Assembly (NCBI GenBank): GCA_963691655.1 | Contig: OY829329.1 | Span: 55,813,408 to 55,877,407 of the forward strand | Length of the DNA: 64,000 nucleotides | Direction: 5' to 3' | Source of the DNA: Toxonevra muliebris | Taxonomy: Eukaryota; Arthropoda; Insecta; Diptera; Pallopteridae | Shown here: in pieces, positions 23,936 through 34,978 of the stretch | How positions within the stretch are numbered: the first letter of the stretch is position 1 | How the letters are laid out: each line of letters opens with the position of its first letter | Program-made: the position numbers and the translations under genes | The notes under the pieces: generated by a model | Database searches by the model: none | Seen by the model: only the letters and a program-made list of their open reading frames with translations | Told to the model about the DNA's origin: nothing

Positions 23936-23994
23936 ATACATTGTTGTTGTGATGACTACATTTGTTCATTAACCTGTTTATATATAACTTCAAA
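23936..23994 (+). repeat. second copy of the 59-bp repeat found at the left window edge
   Basis: It is identical to positions 1-59. Upstream sequence (about 23870-23935, including GGCGGATTCCGAAACGGCCG) probably belongs to the same repeat, but its counterpart lies outside the window. Confidence 0.75.
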
Positions 23995-24077
23995 TAAGAA
24001 AAAAATAATTCAAAAATAAAAAAATTTTTTTGGATTTTGAAATTTATTTCAAAAAAAAAATGTAAAAAGAAATTTGT

Positions 24078-24145
24078 GGGATTTGAACTCTAGCCACAAG
24101 TGGCTGCATGTTTGCTTGCGCACTAGACAACTAGGCTATAGCGTG
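24078..24145 (-). ncRNA. tRNA-like SINE head on the minus strand
   Basis: Read in complement, box A TAGCCTAGTTGTCTAG (24138-24123) and box B GAGTTCAAATCCC (24090-24078) flank a stem-like GCCACTTGTGGC, similar to a long variable arm. There is no acceptor pairing. Probably a decayed tRNA-derived SINE. Confidence 0.5.
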
Positions 24146-25030
24146 AAGAATATTGGCAGTTACTATTTTGTAGTTTTGTTTTTCTAAGCGATGCAAAAGG
24201 AACAGCTCATTGTCTGTTAATATGACAGAGTTCACTTTTGGATGGGGTTTAACAGCAAAATATGTTGGTTTAATATCTTTTCCGTTTGATATAACAGCAT
24301 TTTTTCCCTCAGTATACCGACTGGACTGTTTGATAATACGGGAGTGTTTTTCAGATATAAACTTTGAGTTCGAGGAGGCACGTTTAAATTTAAATATTTT
24401 TGCCTGAAACTTTCACAGTTTACATTTTTCACATAAAGGAACAAAATTAGGGGGCTTAGAGTAAAAACAATATATAAAAAATGTCCCCCATATTCCTAAG
24501 AACCACTCTAATTGGTATATATAGAACAACTTCATTTAGAGAACGCAAATTATTCTTTTTATTTTTGGGTTTTATTTTGCAAGCATGATACTTAAATTTA
24601 AACCAAATTCATTCAGGGAGATAGCATAAAAGATTGAAACCCCCAGCTATTATTTAAATTAACAACTAGAAAATAAAATCAAACAATTTGCACAAAGATT
24701 AAATACATTAATTTTAATATTAATTTTTATAAAAAAAAAACAACAACAAAAAAAAAAAAATCCAAAGAACTTTTACTTTTACTACTCCCCAAAAGCGAAA
24801 ATTTGTACTCCAATGGCAAAAATTGGAAATTTGCATATGCATGGGAAAAATTTTATTTTTTGGCATAACTATAACAAATAAAATTTTAATATCATCATCG
24901 CCATAGTCGTTGTGTCGACATCATCGAAAATAGCAGGATAAAGTTTGGGTTTTTCGGGAGATACTATAAAAAAAAGACCAAACAAAAATTTTACTATGAT
25001 TGTATTAGTGCTGCTGATGCACAAACACAC

Positions 25031-25049
25031 TCACACACACACACACACA
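25031..25049. repeat. CA microsatellite
   Basis: An uninterrupted CA run of about nine units. Confidence 0.9.
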
Positions 25050-25989
25050 TGTAGGTACTAAAAATAATAATGCTAACAACAAATACCGCCACTTGTTACG
25101 TGCTTGTGTGCATAGTCATCCTAGTTACACATACTCGTTGATACATACATACGTACATGGCTTAAACACTTAATGTCAACGTAACCCTAAAGTGAATACT
25201 CGAATGCCACGTGAATTTACAAAAGCATACAAACTCACATATGCAAACTAATATGTACACAGATACACGGTTGTGTACGAGTAATGTACAAACACATTAG
25301 TTGACAGAAAAGTTGGGTTTTTGTTTTTTCTGCTGCTGTTTTTTTATTTTTGCTTGTGTTTGTGTGTTGTAATATTAAGCTTAGCTTAAAAAAGTTTCTT
25401 TAATGCAATTTTACGAGAAAGAACGCAGAAAGAGCTTGGCATCATAAAGACAAGAAGATGAAATTCTTTTGTCTCGCGAGATGCGCGCCACTGTGATGTC
25501 TTCACAAAGCTGCAGCTGGTATATCAAAGTTGCATAAGAAGAAGAAGAAGAAGAATATTTTGCAGAAATATGTTGAGCAAAACAATCAGTGAATGGAGGC
25601 GAAAGTTGGGGTAGTCGCTCTCCCAATGCAGTGATAGGCAGTGAGATCGAAGTAGACAGAAATGTTTTCAGAGCTGTAGAGCAGCTGTGGCAGGCAAATA
25701 CGTGTATTTTAAATTGAAAAGAATGTAGAGAAACGCATTTATAGTCTGAGCTATGTAGGTAGAGATGTCGCTTTCATAGTTTCAGGTACGGCAGTGGGTG
25801 CTCGGAGGCATCAAATACTGAAGAAAGGATACGGAATAACTGGTAGGTGCACAATTACAACAAAATGTGCTGAAATTGCAAAAGAACTACAAAAACAAAG
25901 ATGACAACAACAACAAAATGGCTGCTGACATATGAGAAAATTGTTGCTGAAAGCAAGACGCTTGGTTGGTGGCTCACGGCTCACGCCAC

Positions 25990-26014
25990 TCACACACACA
26001 CACACACACACACA
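25990..26014. repeat. CA microsatellite
   Basis: An uninterrupted CA run of about twelve units, close to the start of tandem array 2. Confidence 0.9.
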
Positions 26015-26079
26015 GACAGTGGTGGTTACTGAGTAGGGATATGGGGGATATAGCTCCTGAATATTGACCTAAGTTTGTA

Positions 26080-26990
26080 TCTTGTTTTTAATCTGAGTTT
26101 TTGATTTGGATTTTGTCTGAATTGTGGTCTGAAATTTTTGTGAATTTTGGATCATATTTTAGTCTGAAATTCAAATCGATTTTTGGTTTGTGTTTTGGTC
26201 TGAAGGATGATCTAAATAAACTGCGGTTTGAATCTTTGTCTGACTTGTCTGATTTGAATACCAGTCAATTTCTTTCAGTCTGAGTTCTGGTTTTAATGTC
26301 TAGCTTAGGTATTTAGATTGAACTTGGTAACTGAACTTTGGTCTGATTTTTTTATCTGAGGTTTGTTCTGAATCTTAGTTTGATTTCGATCAGTGGCTTT
26401 TTCTGCGTTGTGGAGTGGCTTTTTGTTTAAGTTTTGGCTGAATTTAAGTTAAGTTTGAATTTTATCTGAGTTTCAGTCCGATTTTTTTATTTGATTTTTG
26501 ATCTGAATTTTTTTTCTGGATTTTAGTTGGAAGTTTGGTCCGATTTTGATCTAAATTTTGGTCTGACTTTAAGTCTGAGTTTTGGTTTGCTTGAGTCTGG
26601 GTTTGAATTTTTGGTCTGTCTTGCTCTGAATATCAGTTTAGGTTTCAGCCTGATTTTTGCTTTCAGTTTTCGCCTAAACTTGGTTTCATTTTTGGACTAA
26701 ATGTCGCTAAAATTTTGAACCTGAATTTAGTTTGAATTTTATCTGAATTTTGGTTATAAATTTACTCCGACTTTTGGTTTGTTTTGAGCTGATTATTTCT
26801 GAGATTTTGTTTGAATTTTTGGTCTGATATTAAGCCGAGTTTTTTGTCTGATATTTTATCTAAAATTTGGTTAGAATTTTGATCTGATTTATGGTCCATG
26901 TTTTGATTTGAAGTTTGCCCTGACTTTTAGCTTAAATTTCGAATCGAGTTTAATCTGAAAATTTGGGCTGATTTTGGCAGTCTCCTCTAA
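26080..26990 (+). repeat. degenerate tandem array, GGTCTGAATTTT-type units (array 2)
   Basis: About 900 bp consist of variable 15-25-bp units built on TTTTGGTCTGAATTTTGATC. It is the same motif family as arrays 1 and 3 but in the opposite orientation. No conserved reading frame; short ORFs are repeats of hydrophobic codons. Confidence 0.75.
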
Positions 26991-29157
26991 ATCCGAATTC
27001 TAGATACTCCACTGCACACAGGTGAATAATGAAAAGTTGCTGCAAGCAAAGCAGCAGCTGCTGGTAGATGCCTGTGTGTGTGCAATTGCGGCTCCTATGC
27101 AGATAGTTTAATTACTTATGAACAATAAAGTGGTGTCGTGGTGTCGTCGTTGTCGTCATGTCATAGGCATAAGTTGAAAAAATACTTAGTAATAATAAAA
27201 AGTAAAAAAAAATATGAAATAATTTTACTGCTTTTAAAAGCTTAAAAGTTCATAAAGCAGCACAGTGACACGCCCACACGAACACACACATAAATATGAC
27301 AAGAGGCTTCAGGCTGACAGGTTTGCAGTATGACACACAAACAAACATACATACACACATACATACATACATATACTTGAAAATATTTTATGAAAATTTA
27401 ATTTAAACGTTTTCACTACAAGCGAATAGTTTGTGTAGTTTACTTGCAACTGAAAAGGAAAGAAAGAAAAAACGGAAGTGACGCCATTTTACGTTTTAAG
27501 CATATGCTGCTCACATATTTGTGTCTATCATAAATTATGACATTACGACAGCCAAAAGGGTCTTTTGTGTGTGCTTTTGTTCACTAGTTATTTCTATGGT
27601 GTGGCTGATGGTGACGGTGGTTGCAGAGGTGGAGGTGACGGTGACAGTTGCTGCTTCTGTGGCAGTGCTGGTGATGGTGGTTTGAAAGAAAGGTAAAGCT
27701 TGATAGTTGGGTAGGTGCTAGTGGGTACTTTGTCTTCTTTTTTCTATTGTAAATGAAAAATTTGCTTGTTTGTTGTTCTAAATTTTTGTCATACACTCAT
27801 TCACTCGCTCTGAGTAATTTCTATGTGTGTGAGTGTGCGTTTTAATGGTACTGGATTATGTTATTAAAAGTTTATCTGGTTAAAGTATTTGTGTATGTAT
27901 ATATTTAATGAGAATATTGTTGTTGTTGTTTTTTTTTTAATAAAAATACCAGTAGAGAAATGAGTGTAATATTAAATATTAAAACTTTCTGTTTGCAATT
28001 TTATAAATTAAAATTTTTCTTTATTATTTTAAATATTAAAATTTGGTGTTTTTTTGTTTTTTAGATTTTTTATATTATTTTTATTAATATTGTTATGGAA
28101 TTTTGTTTAAATATTTTTTTGGCATAGATACTAAAGTTTTTTTTTTTTTTACTTTTCATATAAAAATTAATATTTTACTACTTTTTAGCGAAGGCAAACC
28201 TACATTGTAGAAACCTATTTTTTTAGTTTTAGCTCTGCCTACTGCTACAATACAAAATTCCTACAATAGTTAACTTTTACCAACTAGTAGGTTTTTACAT
28301 AAACATACATACCTACAGAAATACCTATCTGCATATGTATATACTCCCAAACATACTTATACACATAGTTTGCACAAACTTTTGTTCTATTATTTTTAAT
28401 ACACTTTTATGGGTATTTGCATTCATATTCATATTCGTATGAGTATGTATGTATTCATGTATTTATTTATATCCTAAAATATTTATTAGTATTTTCTTAT
28501 ATTAAAACATATGAATGAATACTTGGTATTTTCATTGTCTTCACATTTAATTGTTCCTTTTTGGTATTCACAAATTAGTTCCGTAATCCAGAAATTCCTT
28601 TATACTTTAGTTTTTGAAAATCATAATTGGTTGAATGTATGTGTAGACATACATATGTATGCTTTACCAATATGTTTGTTTTCGATATACAATGTGCATG
28701 TGCTTTTGCTTTTGCATATTCATCATAATTTCCATACATTTGCATAGTTAATTCATTAGTTACAGTAAACATTTTTACGGTAATCGGTTATTTTTGCGCG
28801 AATTATATGAATATATTATAGAGAGGAGGATAACGAAGCGAACGACTTGGTATCATTACCCTTGGTGGATTCAAGTGGGTAAAAGAAAATCAGAATCAAT
28901 TCTGGTCGTTGCTCCTAAATAACTACAAATACTTTTCGAAGAGACGAAAGACCTAACTTTCCGGTTTCATCTTCCCCCTCTGAATCATTTAATGATTGAT
29001 AATTATTTTCATAAGATTATATTTCTGAAGAGATTAAACTCCAAATTTCCGTATTTAAATGCTCATTTCATATGTAATTTCGTAGAGTTATAAGGAGTGC
29101 GCACGAAAAAATTGTAAAATAGTTTATTTCCTACTTTTGTTAGAAGCGTTGAATAAA

Positions 29158-29350
29158 AACTAAATTGTGTATTAACGAATACAAGGCAGAAGTGAAACTT
29201 CTTGTGAACTAAACGAAACACAAGCAAATGAAATTTTTCAATCGCTAAACTTTTAACTTCATTGGCTTGTGTTTTTTAGTTTCATTTGCTTGTTTCGTTT
29301 AGTTCACAAGAAATTTCACTTCTGCCTTGTGTTCGTTAATACACAACTAA
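29158..29350. repeat. long near-perfect hairpin (arms about 71-76 bp, loop 46 bp)
   Basis: The left arm (29158-29233) and right arm (29280-29350) are inverted copies with very few differences. Shared blocks include ACAAGGCAGAAGTGAAA, TTCTTGTGAACTAAACGAAA and CAAGCAAATGAAA. A poly-T tract follows the right arm. It could be a foldback MITE or an inverted duplication; transcription through the eys intron would yield a long hairpin RNA. Confidence 0.88.
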
Positions 29351-30263
29351 TTTTTTTTTTTTTTTGGGATTAATGCTAGAACAAAAATTGCAACTCTGTA
29401 CCGATAACTCTTTTTGTGTGCGACATCTTCATGTAATTCCATGGACATTTGCGCCATCTGTATGTGAAATGTATAACTGTCATAATCTTTAAGATGGCGA
29501 CGCTACACATTGTTCTTTCTGCCATAGACGTGTGTGTCAGTTACGGAATATTGATATTTAGCCCCTCATGCACATTGCTCGACAAAATTATGTCGCATTG
29601 CAAACTTACGCGCGACGTCACATCCGGTTGGTTTTACTCTAGGACAAGAGAAAAGAAGTTTCACTTCAAAAATACCATATCATCGACTTTCGTTTTAATT
29701 ATAGATAAAGCTAGAATAACGTATTTTCATTTCCACAAAAGTGTTTGCAAAAAAAAATGGAAACTCAAGCTGAATTTCGAAAAATCATTTTGAAAATTTT
29801 TGCTTAAAATCCGAAATGAAGTAGTTTAAAAATTACTCAAACTAATGAAGTGTCCCGTTAAAATGTTAGCCGGATTTTGAAAAATTTTAACGATAATCTA
29901 AGCATTGATTGGATGGTAGGAGCTGGCAGAAAATGTGGATCGGGAGACCTACACAAAGTTAAACTTGTCAAGTACATTTTTCATAAAAATCAAAATGCTT
30001 CGAGCATTTGTATATTTGATTCTAGGGTTTACTTAAATCTATGTCATCGAAGAACATAATAACCATTTTTAATTATAAAATAATTATGTGTTTGTTGCAA
30101 GCACTCACAGTAGAAGTGAAACTATATTGTTTATTAGAAAATTGTTGGAAAACATTTATAAAATATTCTGTTGAAGTTTTCGCAGTTCTCTTTTCTCTAT
30201 TTTGTTGTTGCTTTGCCTCTGTTGATACTCTCTACACTTACCGGCCCAAATACGACGTAGTAC

Positions 30264-30915
30264 CAGTGTTGCCAGAAACTTCACTTCAAAAATTGTCAAA
30301 ATTGTAAGAAAAAATCGTCATTTTCAGAAAAAAAATCATCGTCAGAGAAAAACTCCAAAATCTACATGTCGTTGCTCCCTGAATTCAACATCTAATTGGT
30401 GAAATTAATTTTCATCCCCCAAAATTAAGAGATGTCACGAGGACTCAGCCACGTAGAACCCATATTTCGCGAAATAGCACAGTTTAAAAACGATTTAGGT
30501 ACCCGGGTACCTTATTAGCCCGTTGAGGGTTAATATTTAAGTTTTTGGAAACTTATTTTTGTCACATCAAACAGCCAGCACCACATTTTCCTTCTTTATA
30601 ATATAAGTAGTTGCTATTTCAACAGCTTTCTATGCAGCTTTTTAGTAAGGTAAAAATAGATTTAAACCTGTCTATTATTGAGAAGATTTTTGGGGCAAAA
30701 TGTTTTTTTGGTGTGTTAAAAGAAATTTTTGTGATCTACTATATGTATAAAAATGGCAGAAGAAATTTTAAAACAAAAAAGTTTTTATGCAGTTGTGGTT
30801 GATCTAAAAAATCGTCATTTTCCAGCAAAAATCATAATTTTCCAACAAAAATCAAATCGTCAATGGGTCAAAAAATCGTCAAAATTACGTTAAAATTGTC
30901 GTTCTGGCAACGCTG
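30264..30915. mobile_element. 652-bp non-autonomous hAT-like element
   Basis: The termini CAGTGTTGCCAGAA and, in complement, CAGCGTTGCCAGAA are typical hAT ends. The 8-bp target duplications CGTAGTAC (30256-30263) and CGTAGTAT (30916-30923) match at seven positions. The second copy of the host repeat (near 32272) has the uninterrupted site. Internal sequence repeats AAATCGTCATTTTC-like units and includes the palindrome AGGTACCCGGGTACCT at 30497-30512. Non-coding. Confidence 0.85.
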
Positions 30916-30998
30916 CGTAGTATACATATATAATACATGAAAAGAAAGTTCAATTATATGCAATCAAGCCGATATTCCTATTTCGACTCTATCACTAA

Positions 30999-31332
30999 AG
31001 GCTTTGGCACATAGAGTCCGTTGTGTACGTGAGAGAGAAGTATACAACTGACAATTGATGTCAAATATATGAAATCGTATGTGGTGTGGTCCATACACAA
31101 CGTATCCGTTGAAGTAAAGCCAGAAGTTGTGCAACTCTCAACTTTGCCATACGTTGAGAGAGAGAGAGAGTTGTGAATGTGGCAGCTAGCAGATGGATAA
31201 TTTTGTGCATGATGCGTATGATTGTATATCGGTTGGCGAAGTATAAATTGTATCGCCTCTCTCATTCACTTTCTTCATATCAGTTGTATACTTCGCTCTC
31301 ACGTACACAACGGACTCTATGTGTCAGAGCCT
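30999..31332. mobile_element. 334-bp Harbinger-like MITE (TAA target duplication)
   Basis: Inverted ends of about 55 bp contain CACATAGAGTCCGTTGTGTA and GAAGTATACAACTGA. TAA flanks both sides (30996-30998 and 31333-31335), fitting the TWA target of PIF/Harbinger elements. A GA run (about 31158-31172) lies inside. Non-coding. The neighbouring repeat copy has the unoccupied TCACTAAAG site at about 32334. Confidence 0.82.
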
Positions 31333-31434
31333 TAAAGCACATGCGATAAAACAGCGAGAAGTCAGTCGTCTCTCTGCTTGATTGTATATAGCCGAATAAC
31401 AGCTACATAACTTCGTTTCTTACTGGTTTTGTTA

Positions 31435-32151
31435 GGGCGATGTTACACGATCACTGTTTTGCTGTCAATGTTTTATGTTTTTACTCTCTTTTTATCGTTT
31501 TGTTTGTTGCCCTGTTACACTATCAGTTTTTTGCTGAACGTTATTGTGTAATAACGTTCAAAATACTTTTATCAGCAACTATGTTTTTCCAACAAAAAGG
31601 TATTTAATTGTATTTTGGAGTGGATGAAAATTCAACAATTGGAATGGAATTGGATGGAAAATAATTATAATGACAATATGAGATAATGTCGGTGGAAATA
31701 GCAACAAATTATACAAAAAATATTGCATTTATAAATGAAAAAGACAGAAAAATAATCTTTAAAATTTGCGAACTATTAAAATAAGCTCCGCCACTTTGTT
31801 GCCTGGCTATTGAATTATCATGTTTTTATAAAAATTATTAAGTAATTTTTTAAACAGTACTCATTTTCATAAACAAAAAAGCCAACAACGCTAAGGGTGG
31901 CAAAGAAAAAAAAATGTATTTATAAGTTAGTAAAAAGTCTAGTATTTTTCATAAAATATTAGTATTTTCCAATAAAATGCAACAGTGTATCTGCAGCAGC
32001 CCCATTTTATTTGAAGTGATGCAGGTTTTTTTCCTCACTAAAAAAATTTTACGTGAAATGTGTTCATCCTCTCTTTTGCTCAGAGTTCATTTTTCAAAAC
32101 AACAACAATTTCATTGTTTGATAGCAAAACATTAATCGTGTAACATCGCCC
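31435..32151. mobile_element. 717-bp Harbinger-like non-autonomous element (TTA target duplication)
   Basis: The termini GGGCGATGTTACACGAT are identical at both ends and the inverted repeat continues imperfectly through TGTTTTGCTRTCAA. TTA flanks both sides (31432-31434 and 32152-32154). A subterminal motif (GTTACACTATCAGTTTTTTG) repeats the terminal pattern. No transposase. TTA duplication with GGG-starting ends suggests PIF/Harbinger. Confidence 0.85.
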
Positions 32152-32236
32152 TTAGAGGCAACAAAACGCGATTTTTCACGTAACCGTTGTTGTTGCAGCT
32201 TTTGCACTCTTCCTCTTTAAATTTTCTAAAGCTTTA

Positions 32237-32470
32237 TTCTGTTGATACTCTCTACATTTATCGTCACATACATGACGTAGAACACTTATATAACACATGA
32301 AAGGAAAATTCAGCCATATGGAATTAAGCTCTCTCACTAAAGCAATTGAGATTGTATGCAGCCGATCCTCACATGACTTCATTCGCTAAACACTAGCAAC
32401 AGCATAACTTCGTTTCTTATTAGTTTCGTATGAGTGCAACAACAACTCGACTTCCGCGATTTCGATTCGA
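32237..32470 (+). repeat. repeat unit copy 2, uninterrupted
   Basis: It aligns with the spliced-together host sequence of copy 1 and so represents the empty-site allele for all three insertions. Identity of the unit itself is unknown; no ORF is conserved. Confidence 0.72.
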
Positions 32471-34978
32471 TTTACCTTCGCTAAAGAAGTTTCATTTCAA
32501 AAATATTAAGTAATCGGTTTTTTTTTTTGTTTTAAATAAAAGAACACAAATTTATTAGCTTCCGTGATTTCTCGTAATTGCTTATTAGTATTACACTTTG
32601 CAAAATGCAAATGCTTTGTTTATTTTCTGCTTTTATGTTTTACGAAAACTAATCAGAGAGAAAGAACTTTCTTTTACTTACTTAACTTAACTTTCTCATA
32701 TTGAATAATAATGCACTATTATTATTATGTGTTATTATAAACGAAGCTGTAATATGTAGAGTTTGAGAGTTTGCATGATTAATAAATACCAGGAAAAAGC
32801 ACACATACGAAAACAGAATTTCTATTTATTAGTAACTCAGGTTAGGTACATCCATAAATAGGAATTTTATGCATAAATTCATATACATATGCCGAACAAA
32901 AGCAACTCTATGCTATTGCAAAACCAATTAATAAAGCAATGAGGTAAAAATCAAAGCTTACGGTTCAATACACGTTCATGTTGTATTATGTACAATATGT
33001 GTGCATACAGAGTTGATTGCAGAAAGGTTTAAAGATATGTATTTAATAAAATTTACTAATAGAATATTGTAGAAAATTTAAAAGTTTTTTTTTTGCTTAA
33101 ATAACTATTCTTGATATTTCACGTTTACTTTGTATGTGGCAGATGCTTTTTCCAGTAATTATAACTTTAAAAATTTCGAGGAAATTGTATTAAATATATA
33201 CAAGATATAAATAAAATACTTGGAATTCTACAAATTTTTAACTCCAGTTTAAAAGCTTAATTTAAATTGAAAAGGTATTAACAAAGAGCGAGCAATCACA
33301 CACACACACACACACAAAATAGGGACCATGAATGCAAATATTTACATATACAGTTTGTTTCAAGTAAACAAAAAAGCAATAGGCAAGCAAGCAGAAGCAG
33401 AGGCAGGCACGTACACAGGAAGTAGGCAACCAGTCAGTCAACTGGAAAAAAATCCCTATAAACACATATAATGCGCTTTTTAATGTGCTCGTAATTCGTG
33501 TAATTAAATTTCATGCATATAATTAAATTTACGCTGACGTCCATTCAAATGCAACTCTGCGTTGCCCGTTGCTCGTTGGAAAAACAAAAGCCATCTATAT
33601 TTGTTTGGCATTTGGTGAATGAATTCAATGAATGAGCGAGCGCGAAGTTGAGAAAAGTAAAAAGGGGGGAAATTTAAGCTTATTTCGTTTCGTTATTAAT
33701 TTAATGTTATTAAATCGCAATTACGTAAATGTAATGAAATGTTATGAAAATAGCAAAAAAACAAAAAAAAAAACACGCATATTTAAATGTCATTTATAGT
33801 TGTCAGTTTGACTGGAAAATTGTTATAATCAATGAAAAAGCCATGAAAATTGTTAAGTTATTTATTTGCAGCAAAAAATTAAGCTCTTTTTAACTACTAA
33901 TTTAGATAAAACTCTCGGAAATCGAATATTTTTAATTAAACTTTATTAATTTGAGATCAGTTTTAAACTTTTTCTATTGTCTAAGAAAATTTAAAATTTC
34001 ATTTATACGTCGCTATGTTAAATTAAATAAATTAATGACTATAGTTTAAAACTTAACGACTTTTCACTTGCGAAAAAAGCTTCATTAAAAAGCTTAAAAG
34101 ATTGCGAGCATACGTAAAACTTTCTTAACTTTTGGGAATCGTGCACTATCGATTTTAAGCTAGAGTAAAGGTTAGACTTGGGAGCTTTATACTTTTGTTA
34201 ACGGTTAAAAAAGCGGAAAAGCTGTTTTATCCTTGGTTGTGAGTTTGATTGTGATTAATTTGTGCTTTAAAATTCAGAACTTTTCTCTTGCGAGCAATCG
34301 AAAATCATCAGCAAGCTGAAAGGCATTTTTGAACGCAAGTAAAAGGCACGTCTGAACTCCTCCGTAAGCTTCAAAGCTTTTTTTTTTTGCGAGTATAGGA
34401 ATCAGTAGCATTTATATAAGGCTTTTATAACTCGAAATCTATTTAAGAGTAAAAAAGAGAGCTTAAAACTCCCAAAGCTTTTACAAATATCTGAGGGAGC
34501 TGACATTGTCTTTCACCTGAGGTTATAAGTTTACGCGTGAGTTATCGCAGTAATAACATAAACGAGTAATACCGATTCAAAAGTTCAAACATTTTCGCTT
34601 GCGAGTGATATTCGTTTGCCTTTGATATTAAATAGTAAAATTTAGAAGACGCGTGATCCCAATGACTCAACTCTCTAACAATCACATCTTTCAAAATCCG
34701 GAGCGCTGAAATAGTAGGATTGAATAGAATTGCCAATTGTCTTAGATAGGTAGGTTAGTAGAATATCTACTTCCATTTCCAATTCGGAACAACTAAATCT
34801 TAAGAGCCGTTTTGACACAAAGTCCTCATTATAGATTGAGCTGTTTTGATTTGGTTATACCCACCTCCTTAGGATTGTAATCAGACTCCCTAACTCAACA
34901 CTTTAAACTCGCAAATAAATCAGCTTTAAGCTTTATGCATAATGTCACAATTAATATAGGTACAATAATTAAACTTAC

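Larger units (their letters stand above)
30217..32190 (+). repeat. repeat unit copy 1 (about 250 bp), split by three DNA-element insertions
   Basis: When the three insertions (30264-30915, 30999-31332, 31435-32151) and their target duplications are removed, the remaining about 250 bp line up with 32237-32470. Shared landmarks in order are TGTTGATACTCTCTACA, GACGTAG, AACACATGAAA-like, TCACTAAAG, GCAGCCGA-like and CATAACTTCGTTTCTTA. The two copies lie in tandem. Confidence 0.75.
16631..34978 (-). other. 18.3-kb intron of the eys-like gene
   Basis: This intron splits an EGF repeat between its third and fourth cysteines, in phase 0. It is filled with repeats described individually. The stretches 16631-17580, 22040-23580, 24170-26040, 27000-29150 and 32480-34978 hold no gene or element I can support, only AT-rich DNA, CA repeats and a GTG/GAC-rich microsatellite near 27600-27690. 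Confidence 0.85.

Noticed and set aside
34895..34978. In-frame extension of the big exon to a stop (hydrophobic tail, possible membrane anchor)
   Set aside because: A strong GTAAGT donor precedes it and the EGF is completed precisely by the exon at 16630. Alternative retention cannot be excluded but is not needed.
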